Shown: positions 1 through 27,942 of the stretch, piece by piece | Position numbering within the stretch: the stretch's first letter is position 1 | Layout: every line of letters starts with the position of its first letter | From: Glandiceps talaboti | Taxonomy: Eukaryota > Hemichordata > Enteropneusta > Spengelidae | Length of the DNA stretch: 64,000 nt | NCBI RefSeq assembly: GCF_964340395.1 | Contig: NC_135555.1 | Coordinates: 14,742,246 to 14,806,245 of the forward strand | Direction of reading: 5' to 3' | Position numbers and translations under genes: made by a program | The notes under the pieces: generated by a model | Seen by the model: only the letters and a program-made list of their open reading frames with translations | The model's database searches: none | What the model was told of the DNA's origin: nothing

Positions 1-1120
1 CGCTCTCATCCGACTTCCAACTGACTTCGAATTCACAGAAAACTAGCATTTAGTGCTTTGTCGACGTCGTTCTTTTCATATTTTTTCCATACGTTTGATC
101 TCAGACCACTAACAAAGTGTTATGAGGTTTTATTCACCAAGTTATCTTTAGCTTTAGGTCGTGTAACAAAGAAAATCAGCAATATTTAAGTTATAAAAAC
201 AATCATACACATTTCCAGTACCACACAAAACATACACGTACACGCCTGTACAACGTAGGGTTATTTTTCTATGATCGCACCGCCATCCACGCTCTGAAGT
301 CTTAGTTCGTGCATTGGCACTATTAAATCGGACGGTTTGCAGTATTAACCAAGGATATGCTGGCTCGCAGTAACAATGGTAACAATGGCAACCCCGAAAA
401 TATATTTGGAAATTAGCCGGAGCCACCGACTAACATCATGATCGAACAATGAAGGGATTCTTACATACAATGTCACCATCCCTTGCACTCACTTGGTAAG
501 CGCTGAAAATACTAAGCATTCTCCAAAAGAGTACGAAATGTAATTATCCAGCACAAATTGACCAATCATAAAGTTTCGTACACTATCCATGTCAACTATT
601 TGGTTGTTGCTTTTTTCAACCCGGCTGCCTCCCGACACCAAAATTAACTTCGAACTAATTGAAAGGTCCTTCGATATATAGATGTTGACACAGCTGAAGC
701 AAATGAGCTAACGCCATTTAGGCAATGTCGAGGCGTCACAGACACGACAGGCTATTGGCGCTGTCATCTTTTAAAACTAGTAAACATAATGACGGATACT
801 CAATGGGGTAATGAGTCGTATAGACTGAAAACAGGAGTTCAAGGGGTGATGGCACAACACGTACTCAGAATCCCTTGATTATTCAAATGTCGATTTTTTT
901 GCGATGTTCGCTCTCATACTAGGTAGCTGCAGGCTCTGGAATGTTTGTATGCAACCACATATAGTCTCGTAAGATAGGTTGGGTTAAGTGGAAGATAGGG
1001 TTATGTATATATCTTTCAGTCCATTCCCTTCCTACGGTCGCTGTTGTTGTAGCGATCGCGCCTACAGTATCGAATTATTAAAAGTAGTTATTCTAAACAA
1101 TGCTTTCGCATACAACTCAC
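1..1120. other. No confident coding sequence (intron or 3' continuation of gene A)
   Basis: The second half of CUB domain 2 is expected to the left of 1121. I see no exon here with both the FCG motif and a phase-0 acceptor. The stretch is otherwise unremarkable AT-rich DNA. Confidence 0.4.
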
Positions 1121-14976
<13,856 letters not shown>

Positions 14977-15825
14977 GCTCGGCTGCCTACGTAGACAAAT
15001 AAACCATACGACAAGCAGAGAAATACGTGTGATTATTATGAATTCAAATGATCTAAATCTGATTCATCACATTCGACCTTATTTGAAAAATAAACATAAT
15101 TTTAATATTCAAATATCAAGGAAGCTATTTTATGATAAATATGTTCTAGCGGTGATATTTTACTTCGTTAACGGAAATGAATCATTCTTTGTCTGCGCTA
15201 ACACAAGACAATCACTCATGGCAAATAACTTAATATATTAGCACCAAATGGTAATTAAAACACTGCGAACATCTAACTAGGCCTTTAGGGACAGTGTGTT
15301 CTATAGTTCCTTTTCTTTCCATTATATGATTGTCAATCAATTTTAAGTCCCGCTCGACGTGTTTAGTTCCGTCGTTTGTCATGATAATAGAACTCATATC
15401 GTCTTGTGTATATAATATATAAATTTTGAGGAGATGTGAGCCCTTTAACTAGTCAACCATGTGGTGAATTTAACCGTCTGTGATTCAAAGAAGGTCCTGT
15501 GCGATTTTTCACTTGTCTTACTTCCTGTTTCTGATATCTAGCTGAAGTCCAGTCCAGATCATGTTTAATATCTGAAATACTAAAACTTTTTCTGGTTATT
15601 TTTTTTCAATTCCGATGTCCGCCGTCCTTAAATGTTGTCAGACTTCATACCTCGAGTTTTAAGACATGATGATTTGACCAAAATGTTCACCAGCTTCTTA
15701 AATTAAATGACAAGTAGTTAGAATCATTTTTTTAGCATTGAGCTTACCACCATCCTCGACAAAGACAGAGTCAACGCTCATTGTTGACAGATGGAAGAAC
15801 AATTTGACCTGCTTATGCGTGTGTG

Positions 15826-16227
15826 TTACAGTATATTTCAAAATACCGTGCAGCTTTTATGCTTGCTACAACCACACAGTGACTGGCACACAGAAACCAG
15901 TACGAAACTGCGTATGCCACACTCCAATAGCAAGATCGCATGTGTTTAGCTACATTTAGTCTAACTAAACTAAACTCCATGCAGACATTTGGGCACCAGT
16001 GTTTTTCTTAGTATCAAACACTCCATGAAGGGCGCGTAAACTGTCCTTTGCGGTGTTCATTTGATGTCTTTATGGTGGCATGTATAGTTAATTTCACATA
16101 GACAAAATGTAGCAAGACGCTGTACTCATTCAATCTTGCTATCTTAAAGTGTAGCATGTCCAGTTTCTTATTATGGTTTCTGCGTGGTTGGTTATATCAA
16201 ACAGAGAGTATTGTGAAATTCACTGTA
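15826..16227. mobile_element. ~400-bp foldback element, copy 1
   Basis: The ends are inverted repeats of over 100 bp. The left end TTACAGTATATTTCAAAATA mirrors the right end TTGTGAAATTCACTGTA. Internal arms contain CAGAAACC, AAACTGCGTATGC and the TAGTCTAA / TGTAGCAAGA pair. It has no coding capacity. Its nearest relative is at 61,241-61,626. Confidence 0.7.
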
Positions 16228-16869
16228 CGTACGTATATAATAACCTGTGTAAGTCAGATGGTAATTTGATGTACATGATGACATATGATTTGGCACATCT
16301 ACAAAATTACATGATTATTTCATGACACTTGTTAAGTAAGGTTTTCGCAAAGGCTAATAGCAATATCAACAATCATTTTGTAAAATGACATTTTTACCTC
16401 GCACTCCATTTTGGTAGGTTTTATGATTGACTAATTATCCAAATAACGCCAGTCATCATATTAAGCCGCAAATACGTTGTTTCCATTTTCAAGTAAGTGT
16501 GAACGATTCCATAGACTTGTTTCTAGCAGGAAGTGAGCTTACTACAATGGTCGATGTTATTTAAATATGTGACGACATAGGAAAATAATGATTGTAGTTT
16601 TCAATTTAAAGTATTTTGGATTTTTATTTTCCAAGTACACGGAACTAAGTCCGTGTTCCTCGTTTACATGTCTCTTCTCCATACATGGATGTAGTCTATC
16701 TATTTATATGACTTGTGATACAATTGAAACCAGGCAACAATCGGCTAATGTTCCAGTCTGCGTTTGTGAATTTTGACTGTACACAAAATGGTATGGTTAA
16801 AGGGCAGATGCAATGGGCCACAATTAAATGTATTTTTATCAGTGGGTGGATATTACATCAAGTCACATC

Positions 16870-17192
16870 ACTGCATAGCACAGCACAGCACACCGCAGCA
16901 CACCACAACATCACAGCATCCCATCACATCACATCACATCACATCACATCACATCACATCACATCACATCACATCACTGCACAACACAACACAACACAAC
17001 ACAACACAACACAACACAACACAACACAACACATGTCACGTCACGTCACAGCACAGCACAGCATCACAACACAACACAATACAACACAACACAACACAAC
17101 ACAACACAACACAACACAACACAGCATCACAGCACAGCATCACTTCACACTGCAGCACATCACATCACATCACATCACATCATATCTCATCA
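16870..17192. repeat. ATCAC / AACAC pentanucleotide array
   Basis: Blocks of CATCA, then CAACA, then mixed CAGCA/CAACA and again CATCA give alternating homogenised domains. Confidence 0.9.
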
Positions 17193-18876
17193 CATCATAT
17201 TATGTATCGTAATTATCTTAAGTATTATACTACACAAATGAAATGCATACGACGTCGTAAAAAAATACAGTATATATGAAATACTCGAGCTCGCTTAACT
17301 GAAGAGCAAAACATTCTAAAACATGCGAATGAAATTACTGAATAAAACAAAGTTAATTAACTAGATAATGGTTACAACTCGAAACTCTAACAAAACGGTA
17401 TGTACTAGTATGAAGGTTTTCAGATTTCAAACATTATAAATAGATTAGCATACAACTTATTAAATATTTTAAATGTGAAAAAATAGTGAATTCATTTTTT
17501 CCTGATATTGAAGTTGAAGATATTCAGGACGGAGACGTTTTATCCCCTTTTGTCAGCTACAGAATATTTCAAAGAACTCGACGAGCTAACCTAACTTGAC
17601 AAACAGACAGACAGCAAAGCATGCATATATGAACGATAAGTAGCTAATATATACTACGGTATCCTGCAGGGACTGATGGTACTACCGATAACCTCAGAGC
17701 AAATTTGCAAACGTTATTAGTAAACACACCACGTCGGTGCGATACATCGCTATTTTAAAGGCTGAATGTCAAATATGATCAGGCCTGCAATGTAAACAAT
17801 GCAAATTCCATAGGTAGGTAAAAACGGATATCCAGCCGTTCCTCTGAGTTTTGAAAATGAAATACGTTGCTAAGCTGTAAGATTCATCTCTTAAATTTTT
17901 AGTGTTGCCAATGTAAATTAGAAAGCCCTAGGTAAAGCACACATGCATATATACAATGTCTCATTATTGGTGTTTTAACAATTTTCAGTGAACAGATTGT
18001 CGCAAGCTAGTGCAGTTTTTACATGGCGACAGATTCAAAACCAAACTTTCGTTTAATATTTAAACTTGTCACTACACCACCTACAGTTAATACTGACTAC
18101 TAATTAACAGCTACAATGTCTTTGTTTTATCAATAACTGACCAATTATTAGAGAATATGTATTTGGTTACTTGATGACTAAAATATCCCAGTTTTTAGCT
18201 TTTAAGGGCTGAAATCTTGATGAATTTTTTATTATTATTTGTATAGCATAAGGTTTATCCTGCCCAACGCAAACAACTGCATAAAACAAAATCAAATATT
18301 GAAATAAAGCTACCCGTAATTTGGTAGAGAACACAATGGCCAGTCCGACATCAATACGATTTCCTTTCTCATCGTGTGTTTGCTAATTACTTCAATATGA
18401 TATGCACCGTCTGTTTGTGTGTATTGCGATAATAATACACACGTTGGTATATCGAATTAACATTACGGAATATGACATCATAAGGAACCCAGTGATATAC
18501 ACGTGTAGACACAATAGTCAAGGAGTTTCACGTGTTTGTTTATGAATCTCTTGCGGATGAAGTTGACAATTGAAAGTAAATTTGCTGACTAGGCCTAAAG
18601 GAGATTTGTAATGAGCCAATGTAATGTTTGACGTAATGTATGGTTTAGCGCTGTTGATGATTGACGAAATGGTTTCCCAAGGCTGACCTTGAAGATAGAC
18701 ACTTTTAATTACATCGATTGGGGAATATGGGTTTCTGTGCCTTTGGTTGCATCCAATAAAAGTTAAATTCAGAGTCTTACCTACTTCCTACTGGAAAGCA
18801 CCTGTAGGTTAGTTGGGTTTGATAAAAGTGATATCGGTTGTCCAACAGAAAATGGCATCATCAAGTGTGCAAGTTA

Positions 18877-19030
18877 GTAAGTAAGTCAGTCAGTCAGTCA
18901 GTCAGTCAGTCAGTCAGTTAATTAGTTAGTCAGTCAGTCAGTCAGTCAGTCAGTCAGTCAGTCAATCTAAGTGTATCAGTAAGTCGTCAAGCAATCAGTC
19001 AGTCAGTCAGTCAGTCAGTCAGTCAGTCAG
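18877..19030. repeat. (CAGT)n microsatellite
   Basis: Three GTCA/CAGT blocks are split by short unique sequence. Confidence 0.85.
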
Positions 19031-19678
19031 TGAAACAAACTAAATTCAACCCCACAAAGAAAATAAACTCCCAAAAAGGTGCAACCTGAAACATTCTTTT
19101 AATTTTCGTTAAGTTTTAACTCTCGAAAAATACACCCGTCCGACCTTTTACATAAAACGGTTAAAAATTCTTCTCTAAATTAGCTGCACTTAAATTCACG
19201 AATTTTCGTTTGTAGTTCGATGCATGTATGCATACGCTTGTACATACCATGAATGAGCACGGGTCATGATCATTTCCTCGCATTTCTCAATAAATTGTAC
19301 ATTGATGGGATGTTGTTAAAATGGTTTGATCACAAGGTGATCAAATGAATTTCAGAAAGTACAACAACATACATACATTGGAGAAAATAATTATTCAATT
19401 TTCAGATAATGATGTTTTCGTAATCAATTACTCTTTGCTATGGAGATGGGACCGGTAGCACAATGGTCCTAGGGGACATTTATGATTAACATTTACGACC
19501 GTTCTTGACTACGTATACATTGTTTTGTTCATTTCCATAATTTTCAATACCCGCATCAATAAGTCTCAAATATGGTTTAAATTTAACGTTTTAATTAAAG
19601 ATCACTTTTGCGGATTGATTAAAAACATGGGCGTCAGTGTAAGATATACACAGATGGCGATATTGTCCCATACGCTGT

Positions 19679-19726
19679 GCAGTGTTGTTACTATATATAT
19701 AAATATATATATAGTAACAACACTGC
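19679..19726. repeat. 48-bp near-perfect palindrome
   Basis: GCAGTGTTGTTACTATATAT is followed by its reverse complement, with almost no loop, and could form a cruciform. Confidence 0.7.
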
Positions 19727-21177
19727 AAACACAATATATAAAGTGCGGCAAACACTTGCGATTCACAATAACCACAGACATTCGTATTTACACATCCACG
19801 TTTACTTGTTTCTATACATACTGTATATACCCGAAACAAATGTTCGGTTTTCTGTGTTATCAAAATATGCCCCGAACGTCAAATAATGCTCCAGATAATG
19901 ACGTCATCACGAGGGTAAATGTTCCGTCCCTGCCCCAACTATCTCCTTATTTGCCCAAAGCCTGCTTTATATAGTGCAAGTTTATTCCGAACCAGTGTAG
20001 TGACAATTACGTGGTGGAACGAGCTTCAAATATTCACTGGGTTTGACATAGTTAAACTTCAGTCAAGTGTAATTACAACCATGGCTCTTCAGGTGTGACA
20101 ATCTGTTTATAGCATACACGTACTATTTCAAGTCCGTCACACAAAATGTAAAAAAAAAACATAATTAGCTGGCAAAAACCTATATGCTTGGCTATGCGCC
20201 AACATTTTATAATTTTACTTTTTATAAAAATGGAATTCTGATGGGGGGGAAATCATCTTTCGTCAACGACAGAATAGTTTTGTGTTTGTACAAGTGTGCC
20301 TCTGCGTTTAACGTATGGTCACATTGCTCATATAATGTAATGAGAACGTCCTAATTAACGACTATTCGGTTTTATATGCAGTCGTCAAACTTCAACAAAA
20401 ACATACGTATGATTGTATTCCTTCTCTGGAAAGTATTTTTGCACGGTTCGTCGAGTCTGACATGTATGGACAATGCGTCGAATCAACATAATGCTGTACT
20501 AAAATAGCCTCCCTATTATTGCACACGGTCTGCTGAATACGAATTCTACAGTACTGTTCTTAGCATAGGTAGATAATGACAGCAAATCCACATAATCTGA
20601 TCATAATCTGAACTTTTATAGTTGAATAATTTGCATGAACAGCAAAATAATATCAAAATTTAGCATAGCCCAATCAATATATAACCAGGTGCACTTTTGC
20701 TATTTAACCAAGCATTAGGGCCAGGGCATTAATTCTAGAAAATTATACCTTTCAAACAATAATGTGACACGCCGGACTGCAACGGAACATTTTTCATTGA
20801 TGCAAATATATTGTACATCGAACATTCATACAACATTTGAAATTCTGACACGAAACATCGCCATTCATTAGTGATCCCTGGATTATTTTATTACTATTTG
20901 ATTACGTTTCCCTCGTAATATATCTGCATGTATTCAAGGACCAATGCAATTCACTTGATAAATAAATAAATACAATGTAGAAATGGATGGTAAACTACAT
21001 GCTAATTATTGCCACAGTGTGTAGACCTATACTCACATTCTATAAATTAGAGCAAAGGGGAAGTTAGTCCGAGTATGCCATAAAGGTATACAACTGTTGC
21101 GCAAAATGTAGAGTATTTTTCTTTGTTCGCCTTTTTCAAAACGTCACAAATTACTACCGGTTATCGAGAGAGGTACA

Positions 21178-21426
21178 GTATGTATGTATGTATGTATGTA
21201 TGTATGTATGTATGTATGGATGGATGGATGGATGGATGGATGGATGGATGGATGGATGGCTGGATGGATGGATGGATGGATGGATGGATGGATGTATGTA
21301 TGTATGGATGGATGGATGGATGGCTGGCTGGCTGGCTGGATGGCTGGATGGATGGATGGATAGATGTATGTACGTATGTATGTATGTATGTATGTATGTA
21401 TGTATGTATGTATGTATGTATGTATT
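21178..21426. repeat. (TATG)n-(GATG)n-(TATG)n array
   Basis: GATG and GCTG variants occupy the centre and TATG the ends. Confidence 0.9.
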
Positions 21427-21914
21427 ACAATAGCTTTTGTAAACCTTAACAAATTTTGCGAATGCTTTTTCGCTACTTGCATCTTGCCTGATAGAATAAA
21501 ATGGTGTATTTTAATTACAGAAAACAAGGGTTTGTCTCACATCACCTTTCTAATTATAGAGTGTCAATGTCGGAATGCTTCACTACACCTACCGTGTAGA
21601 ATCTGACTCGAAATAATGATTTGCATAATATATGTCTTTGACAGGTGTTAATTCATGTAACTGTGCCAAAATTGATCACTTGAATATTGATCACTTAATA
21701 TTGATAAATTCAATACTATGAATTCGAAATGGGGATACACAGGTATGTTACAAAATCGACTAAACCTAAACTAAACTGTACATCACTGAGCAAATGACCT
21801 TAATCAAAGAAACACGACATAACGTAGCCTATTAGTTTGATAAGTTCATTGAAGTAACGAGTATTCTATGATGAATAAAACATCATCAAATGTGACTTCA
21901 GATGAATGAAAATG

Positions 21915-21945
21915 CATACATACATACATACATACATACATACAT

Positions 21946-21983
<38 letters not shown>

Positions 21984-22068
21984 CTACACACACACACACA
22001 CACACACATACATACATACATACATACATACATACATACATACATACATACATACATACATACATACC
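21915..22068. repeat. (CATA)n-(CA)n-(CATA)n array
   Basis: A symmetrical compound array. Confidence 0.9.
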
Positions 22069-23035
22069 CTTTTTAGCAGCAATGAAATCACTCTCCATAA
22101 TACGTGTTTACATATCTGTTATACATATTTACTAAGTCAGTCAAATTTGACACGTGTATGTGCATGTGTATACGTTAATGTCCGCAAGGATAACATTGAT
22201 GGCAATATCATGGATAATTCAACAAAGTTTACAATTTGCAACTTGCATATCGTTGTACGATGTAAAACAATGGAATGTTGAAAGCTCATCTGTGCAAAAA
22301 GTTCAGTCTAAGTTAATGGATTTGACTTCGTACAGGACTGAAATCAACAATGCTTTTGTTTCATATGTATGCTACCCTATGTCCGAAATATTACATATCT
22401 TGCAATGTCCACGTCACTGAATTCCTGACTCTCAGTGTGTATGACTGTACGGCATCAACGCTATAGTATGTGTGGGATACAATTGTGTCATTCAATTACG
22501 TTAGCCGTTATATTTAATCCCTGGATGTGAAGTCATTATTAGTAGGACTAACGTATCGCAGAATGCATATATAATTACTCCGACGACGATCACTTAAGGA
22601 TGCAGATAACACCTGTACGGGTGTAGGTACTCATGTATCTGATATATATGTTAGATAGAGCCGAACATCACTATCTATTTAATGATAGCAATGACATTTG
22701 AGATTTGCTTGGTATTCACAACCAAAGGCACTCGGGTAGAAAAACGTTACACATTATTAAAACACCTTGTGTACTATTTGTATCGATTATTGACCATTTT
22801 ACTTGCACTAGAGCGCGCGATCTCATTGATACTGCGAGTCTTTATCACAACGCCGTGTTTAAAAGTGTAAGAATTCAAGTTGACATCACTGTCATTAAAC
22901 AACTTCAAGAAGTTTAAGAATACACCAAATTTACGCTAGGACAACATAGGCAAATGCATGGTAAAATATCGTTGACATTGACAATTAAAAAGGATAGTGC
23001 AAGGTTCCCTGAAAAAATCTCAACAACGAAGCTAC

Positions 23036-23344
23036 TACAGCGCGTTGCAGTTTACTGATCACTCGCTCTGTTTGATGCTAGCAAGCATTAGTCTGTTTCT
23101 TGCTGCATTTTGTCTAAATAAAATGAAGTAATATAATACTATGCAGACATCAAAACATCTGCACCCGCGTGTCAGCGTTTACAGTTACACCACGCTTATT
23201 TTATTTTTGGCTAAAATGTAGCAACATATTGCGATCTTAATATTTTGAAGTGCAGAATGTCTAGTTTCTTATTGGTGTGTGTCTGATTATACCATTTGGT
23301 GAAACCAAACACAGCCAGTGAACAGTAACCTGCAACGCACTGTA
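23036..23344. mobile_element. ~310-bp foldback element, second subfamily
   Basis: The left end TACAGCGCGTTGCAGTTTAC mirrors the right end GTAACCTGCAACGCACTGTA. The inner part shares the TTTTGTCTAAAT and AAAATGTAGCAA motifs with the first subfamily. Confidence 0.7.
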
Positions 23345-23949
23345 TCTTGATGATAGAAAGGTTATGATAATAACTGTTTTCATAGACAGGAAAATCAAAA
23401 CTGAATATTTCTTTAAGTTACATTTGGATCATATTACAGAAACTGGTGGATTTAAACTACTCGTGGGGAAATTTCCTCCTAATGGCTGAATTTTTTTTAC
23501 AACGAGATATAAAAGAAAGAAAAGCACTATATGCACCATTAGTTCGAAATAATGGACCGATAAGTCATGGTCTTAAATTGAGTATGACAACATTGATTAC
23601 TGCAAGCATTGTGAAACAAAGACGAGGGTGCGACAGGGTCAAACTATTTAGTGATTAAAATGAATGAAGACCAAGCGATGAGATATAGCTTAGACACATT
23701 GAAGACAAAATACATGGTTCAATGACATCTCCTTACATGCTGTCCACTAGCCTTTTCCCAAATGTTCATTCCACATGACAAGGGATATATTCTGAATCCG
23801 TCCCTAAAATTGTAAACTGTCATCTCTTGAAATTATAACATTTCCAAGCTCGTACACCCCCCCCACACACACACACACACGTGTATATAGAATTTGCTGA
23901 GAGGAAACATCCTTAGGTTCATAGGCTAATGACAGGTGGGGTGACATAA

Positions 23950-24065
23950 CAGTCACTTAGTGTTAACCGGGCTACTGACAGATAGGTTGGTACTAAAGTC
24001 ATTTAGTGTTAGTGGGGCTACTGGTAGGTAGGTTGGTACTAAAGTCATTTAGTGTTAGTAGGGAC
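23950..24065 (+). repeat. ~46-bp tandem repeat, 2.5 copies
   Basis: The unit contains AGTCA(C/T)TTAGTGTTA, GGGGCTACTG and TAGGTTGGTACTAA. Confidence 0.75.
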
Positions 24066-24130
24066 ATCACTAATATATACCCTTGGTATTTATTTGATTT
24101 CGGGCAGTTTAAATAGTCAAGTAGTTTAAT

Positions 24131-24260
<130 letters not shown>

Positions 24261-25636
24261 ACTGACGTAAGAACCATTTATAATTGATTAGAATGACATC
24301 GATACTCACCCAGATATATCCAAACTACAATGATGATGCTCGATCTCGGTAGGAATAACAGCGAGCTGTAATTCTCTCTGTGACGTCAGCTTGAATCGGT
24401 CATCAACTTCAATAACGCACAGAGTACGCGTAGCTCACGCATACATATAGTTATTTCGGCTAATGGTATACAAAAACACTGCGTTCCATGGGAAGATGAT
24501 AAATGCCCAATGTAAATTAAAAATGCCTGTAGGCATCAAAATGTGGACCAATACAGATCAACTCATCAAATCCCACGTGTGTTTGCAGAACTCTAGGACC
24601 ATTTCTGACTCGTCACGTTAGAAGTTTGTTGAAGAATGTATGAAGAGTGATACGTTGGTATGTCGATTCCACGTTAAGAAAATCGACCCACCTGAAAACG
24701 CCGTGTGAATGACATTCTCTGATGCAGAAAATATAACAGTCTGCGCATGACAACATCTAACGGGACACTTACAATATATGTCATATGTGCGTGACAATCG
24801 TTTCCGTTGGTTTGCACTCAGCAGACAGTGTTTACATTTATTCCATTATACATCAAACATACCTTTAATTTTCAAGGTCGGAATAATCGACAAGTCATGA
24901 TACAGGTTGTGACAAAAATGAACGATCAAGTTAGATTTCGGGAGGTAAATATAAGCTTATATGTAGATTGCTCGCCATTTTACACATGATTTTGACCTCA
25001 ATTTGTTAATGGTGTCCTCGTCGATTTAAGATAAACAAACTCCAAACACAAATTTGAAGGAAATAAAATCTATACGTTATGCATTTTCAAACATCAAAAC
25101 GTTTTTTTTTTGTTTTTTTTAAATAAGAAGATGAAGACATTTATATATCTGTCTAATTCCACATTAGTGTTCTAATAGCCGTCTCTTTGTCTTTACAGCT
25201 GCCGTTGGCAACGTGATTATATCACGTCCAATGATCAATCTCTTTAAACGAACTCCCAGGAGAACAGCAGACACCTGAATAGAAGTGGCTTGATACTACA
25301 AATCGACCTACTACTTGAAACGTAGAACTACCTTTAATTGGTGATGCTCATTTGTCATAATTGTCGTTCTTGTTGAACTCGGCGACGAGTGTTCGTTAGC
25401 GGAGCTCGAGTGCTTATAATTTAACAAACCTAATCGATTTGAAAACATAGCAACAACTCGCCGAGATCAAGATTAAAACACGTTCAGAAATATGTAGTCT
25501 AATTTAGACATTTTGACCGAAAAGTGTTAATTGACTACATCATGATAAAATTAGTTTAAAACGTCAGAGTAATACAGAATATCAAAACTTTTGTATGAAT
25601 ATGTATATTATTTATATTATTTATATTATAGATACA

Positions 25637-25737
25637 CATAAATACATAACACATACACACACATACATACATACATACATACATACATACATACATACAT
25701 ACATACATACATACATACATACATACATACATACATT
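25637..25737. repeat. (CATA)n microsatellite
   Basis: It lies about 130 bases from the decayed hammerhead-like sequence. Confidence 0.9.
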
Positions 25738-25867
25738 TTATCTCAATTTTATCTCTAGTTTGGTACTAAGACGGTGTTAAACCCGTGTCGTAACTCTACT
25801 CTAATTTGCTCCATGCAGTATTAATAGGAAAATTTGGTTAGATAACATATCCACGGCCAAAGTTGAA

Positions 25868-25908
25868 AATCGTCGACGTTTCGGGATTAATGCTTCATTC
25901 AGAGACAA
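25868..25908 (-). ncRNA. Decayed hammerhead ribozyme-like sequence
   Basis: The minus strand reads CUGAAUGA, a 12-base spacer (AGCAUUAAUCCC), then GAAACGUCGACGA. The arrangement and the GAAACGUCG end resemble retroelement hammerheads, but the catalytic box has an extra A and stem II is poorly paired. It is probably an inactive relic. Confidence 0.4.
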
Positions 25909-27472
25909 GCAGACTGAATTCTAATTCGTGTAGGATGGATATTAAGCGTTGTTGTGAATTGTATTTAGTAGTTATAGTATTTGTGAAAAAGACAGTATGT
26001 AGTGAACGCTTCAACTAAAATGTAACCCCTTCTTAGCTCTTCACTAGTGACAATTGTCACGTGACTTTGCATCAGAAAGTGACGTCAGCGTTTTCTCGCT
26101 TTGTTTTAAAACTCGGTTTTGGTTTGTTTGCCTTTTTCTGTAACTAATGAAATGACATTTTTCCTACGATGTGCAAATTTGTGTATTTTCCTCATTTTTA
26201 GCATATGATTTAAAATGTATACATCTTTTTTGGCACGATGAATTCAGTCACTACCCCAAAGTTAAGAAAATCAATAGAAAGGGTAACATCCCTACAGTGT
26301 CCAATATTTGTGTGTTTTAGTTATTTGGAGCATTTGTATGACTTCGTTAAAACGGCGACGTCTTTATGAAATGTGGGCAGGCGAGTTGTATGGAGCTTGC
26401 TGTGCAAGACAAATACCGGATATTGCTTTGAAGGTTTAAACAAATGATGTTCTTTTTATCCGAAAATTGTCTTAGTATTAAAAATTTCATGATGATTTCC
26501 TTTTTACAGTCAGCATTCAATGAGTTGACGTAGTGTGAATAGAATATGCTACACTAAGAGTTAACTGCTGGTAGTGAGTAGCAGCTGAATTAATATCACA
26601 ATTTGCCTTTTATTATATTAAGGAATAATTTGATGAAATGGCTGCAGAGACAATAATGAGATCATTTCCCCTGTCGCTTTACTTCTGAACGTATTTATTC
26701 TGTTGTGTTGACAAAATCGAAATGCAATTATACAGAATGACAGCTACTTCACGAAGTACACTCTAGAAAATCGCAAACGTTGATCATAAAGGCAGATCAT
26801 CTCATTCCTAAAACGATGAGTGACTTTTGAAACCATTTCCGAGTGCAATGCGTTGGTGTAAATGAGTAATAGTTCTTTGTCTTGATTCCGAATTATGTCA
26901 TTTTATTATGACAAATTACTATTAAAGATTGGCAAGTATTGTATTGCGATTGCCATAAAGGAGGATGACTATATCAAAAACCATTATTCTGTCAATTGCG
27001 TTATTTGCTGGGTTTTTTTCAAAATTTGAAAAGATATACTTACATGCATTAGCTGCTGAATTAATTACATCAACCAAGTTCATGAATCATGATCAATGTC
27101 ACACGTCAATGCCTGTAAGAATAGGAATATCTCTGCACCTAAATTGCAGAAAATTTTGTCGTGAAGCGATTTTTTTTTTTTTTTAATTTGTTGATATAAG
27201 TACTACGTGTTCGTCTATCTTTTAAGCTTGGAGAATACATGGATAAATAATAAATAGGAGATTTTTAAGGCGCCTAATCTCTGCAAGCAGAGCTCGAAGG
27301 GCAGAAGTAAAGGGATAAATTTACTGAATGGTAAGGTGAAAAGTGGATATTTTGGAGACTAGTTCTTTGGAGAAGGTAGACTGCTCAATCCCCTTGGAAA
27401 GCTATCATACATAAAAATGAAAGAAGACAAGTCTGATATTGCATTGTATATTATTGCACTATGGAACCTTGG

Positions 27473-27575
<103 letters not shown>

Positions 27576-27794
27576 TACAATAAACAGTTACAGTACAGTA
27601 TTTCTGGCCAAGGCGTTTCTCTCAGGCTTTGCTGAGCCGGCCCAATCCATCATACTAATTATTTCGCATGTGCAGTCATGTGACCAAAATGGTAATCATA
27701 GCATTTGCTATTGTTTACGGGTTATTCCATTTTTTTCCGTATGAGTATTTTTTTAACCAGAAGCTTTCACGTGTTTGTCGGGATGATTTGTATG

Positions 27795-27796
<2 letters not shown>

Positions 27797-27893
<97 letters not shown>

Positions 27894-27915
27894 GTATATA
27901 TATATATATATATAG
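27797..27915. repeat. (AT)n microsatellite left of HHR2
   Basis: An almost pure array with one short TTAAG interruption. Confidence 0.9.
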
Positions 27916-27942
27916 TTTTGGTAGTACTGGAACTCTTTCTTG

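Noticed and set aside
241-426. Minus-strand frame with TVRFNSANARTKTSERGWRC resembling the end of a CUB domain, as the missing half of CUB 2
   Set aside because: The end pattern fits loosely, but there is no FCG motif and no phase-0 acceptor at the expected place, so it is not called as an exon.
16715-17279. 165- and 168-residue frames rich in His, Thr and Gln
   Set aside because: They are translations of the CATCA/CAACA pentanucleotide array.
19525-19974. 149-residue plus-strand frame
   Set aside because: It runs through the 48-bp palindrome and AT-rich sequence, with no recognisable domain.
21123-21527. Repetitive frames of Met-Tyr-Val-Cys, Ile-His-Thr-Tyr or Asp-Gly-Trp-Met type here and at 28.9, 29.4, 37.5, 46.6, 56.8 and 62.2 kb
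   Set aside because: They are translations of tetranucleotide microsatellites in several frames.
26965-27186. 73-residue plus-strand frame with a hydrophobic start
   Set aside because: It ends in a T-run coding Phe, and no downstream exon or donor in frame was convincing.
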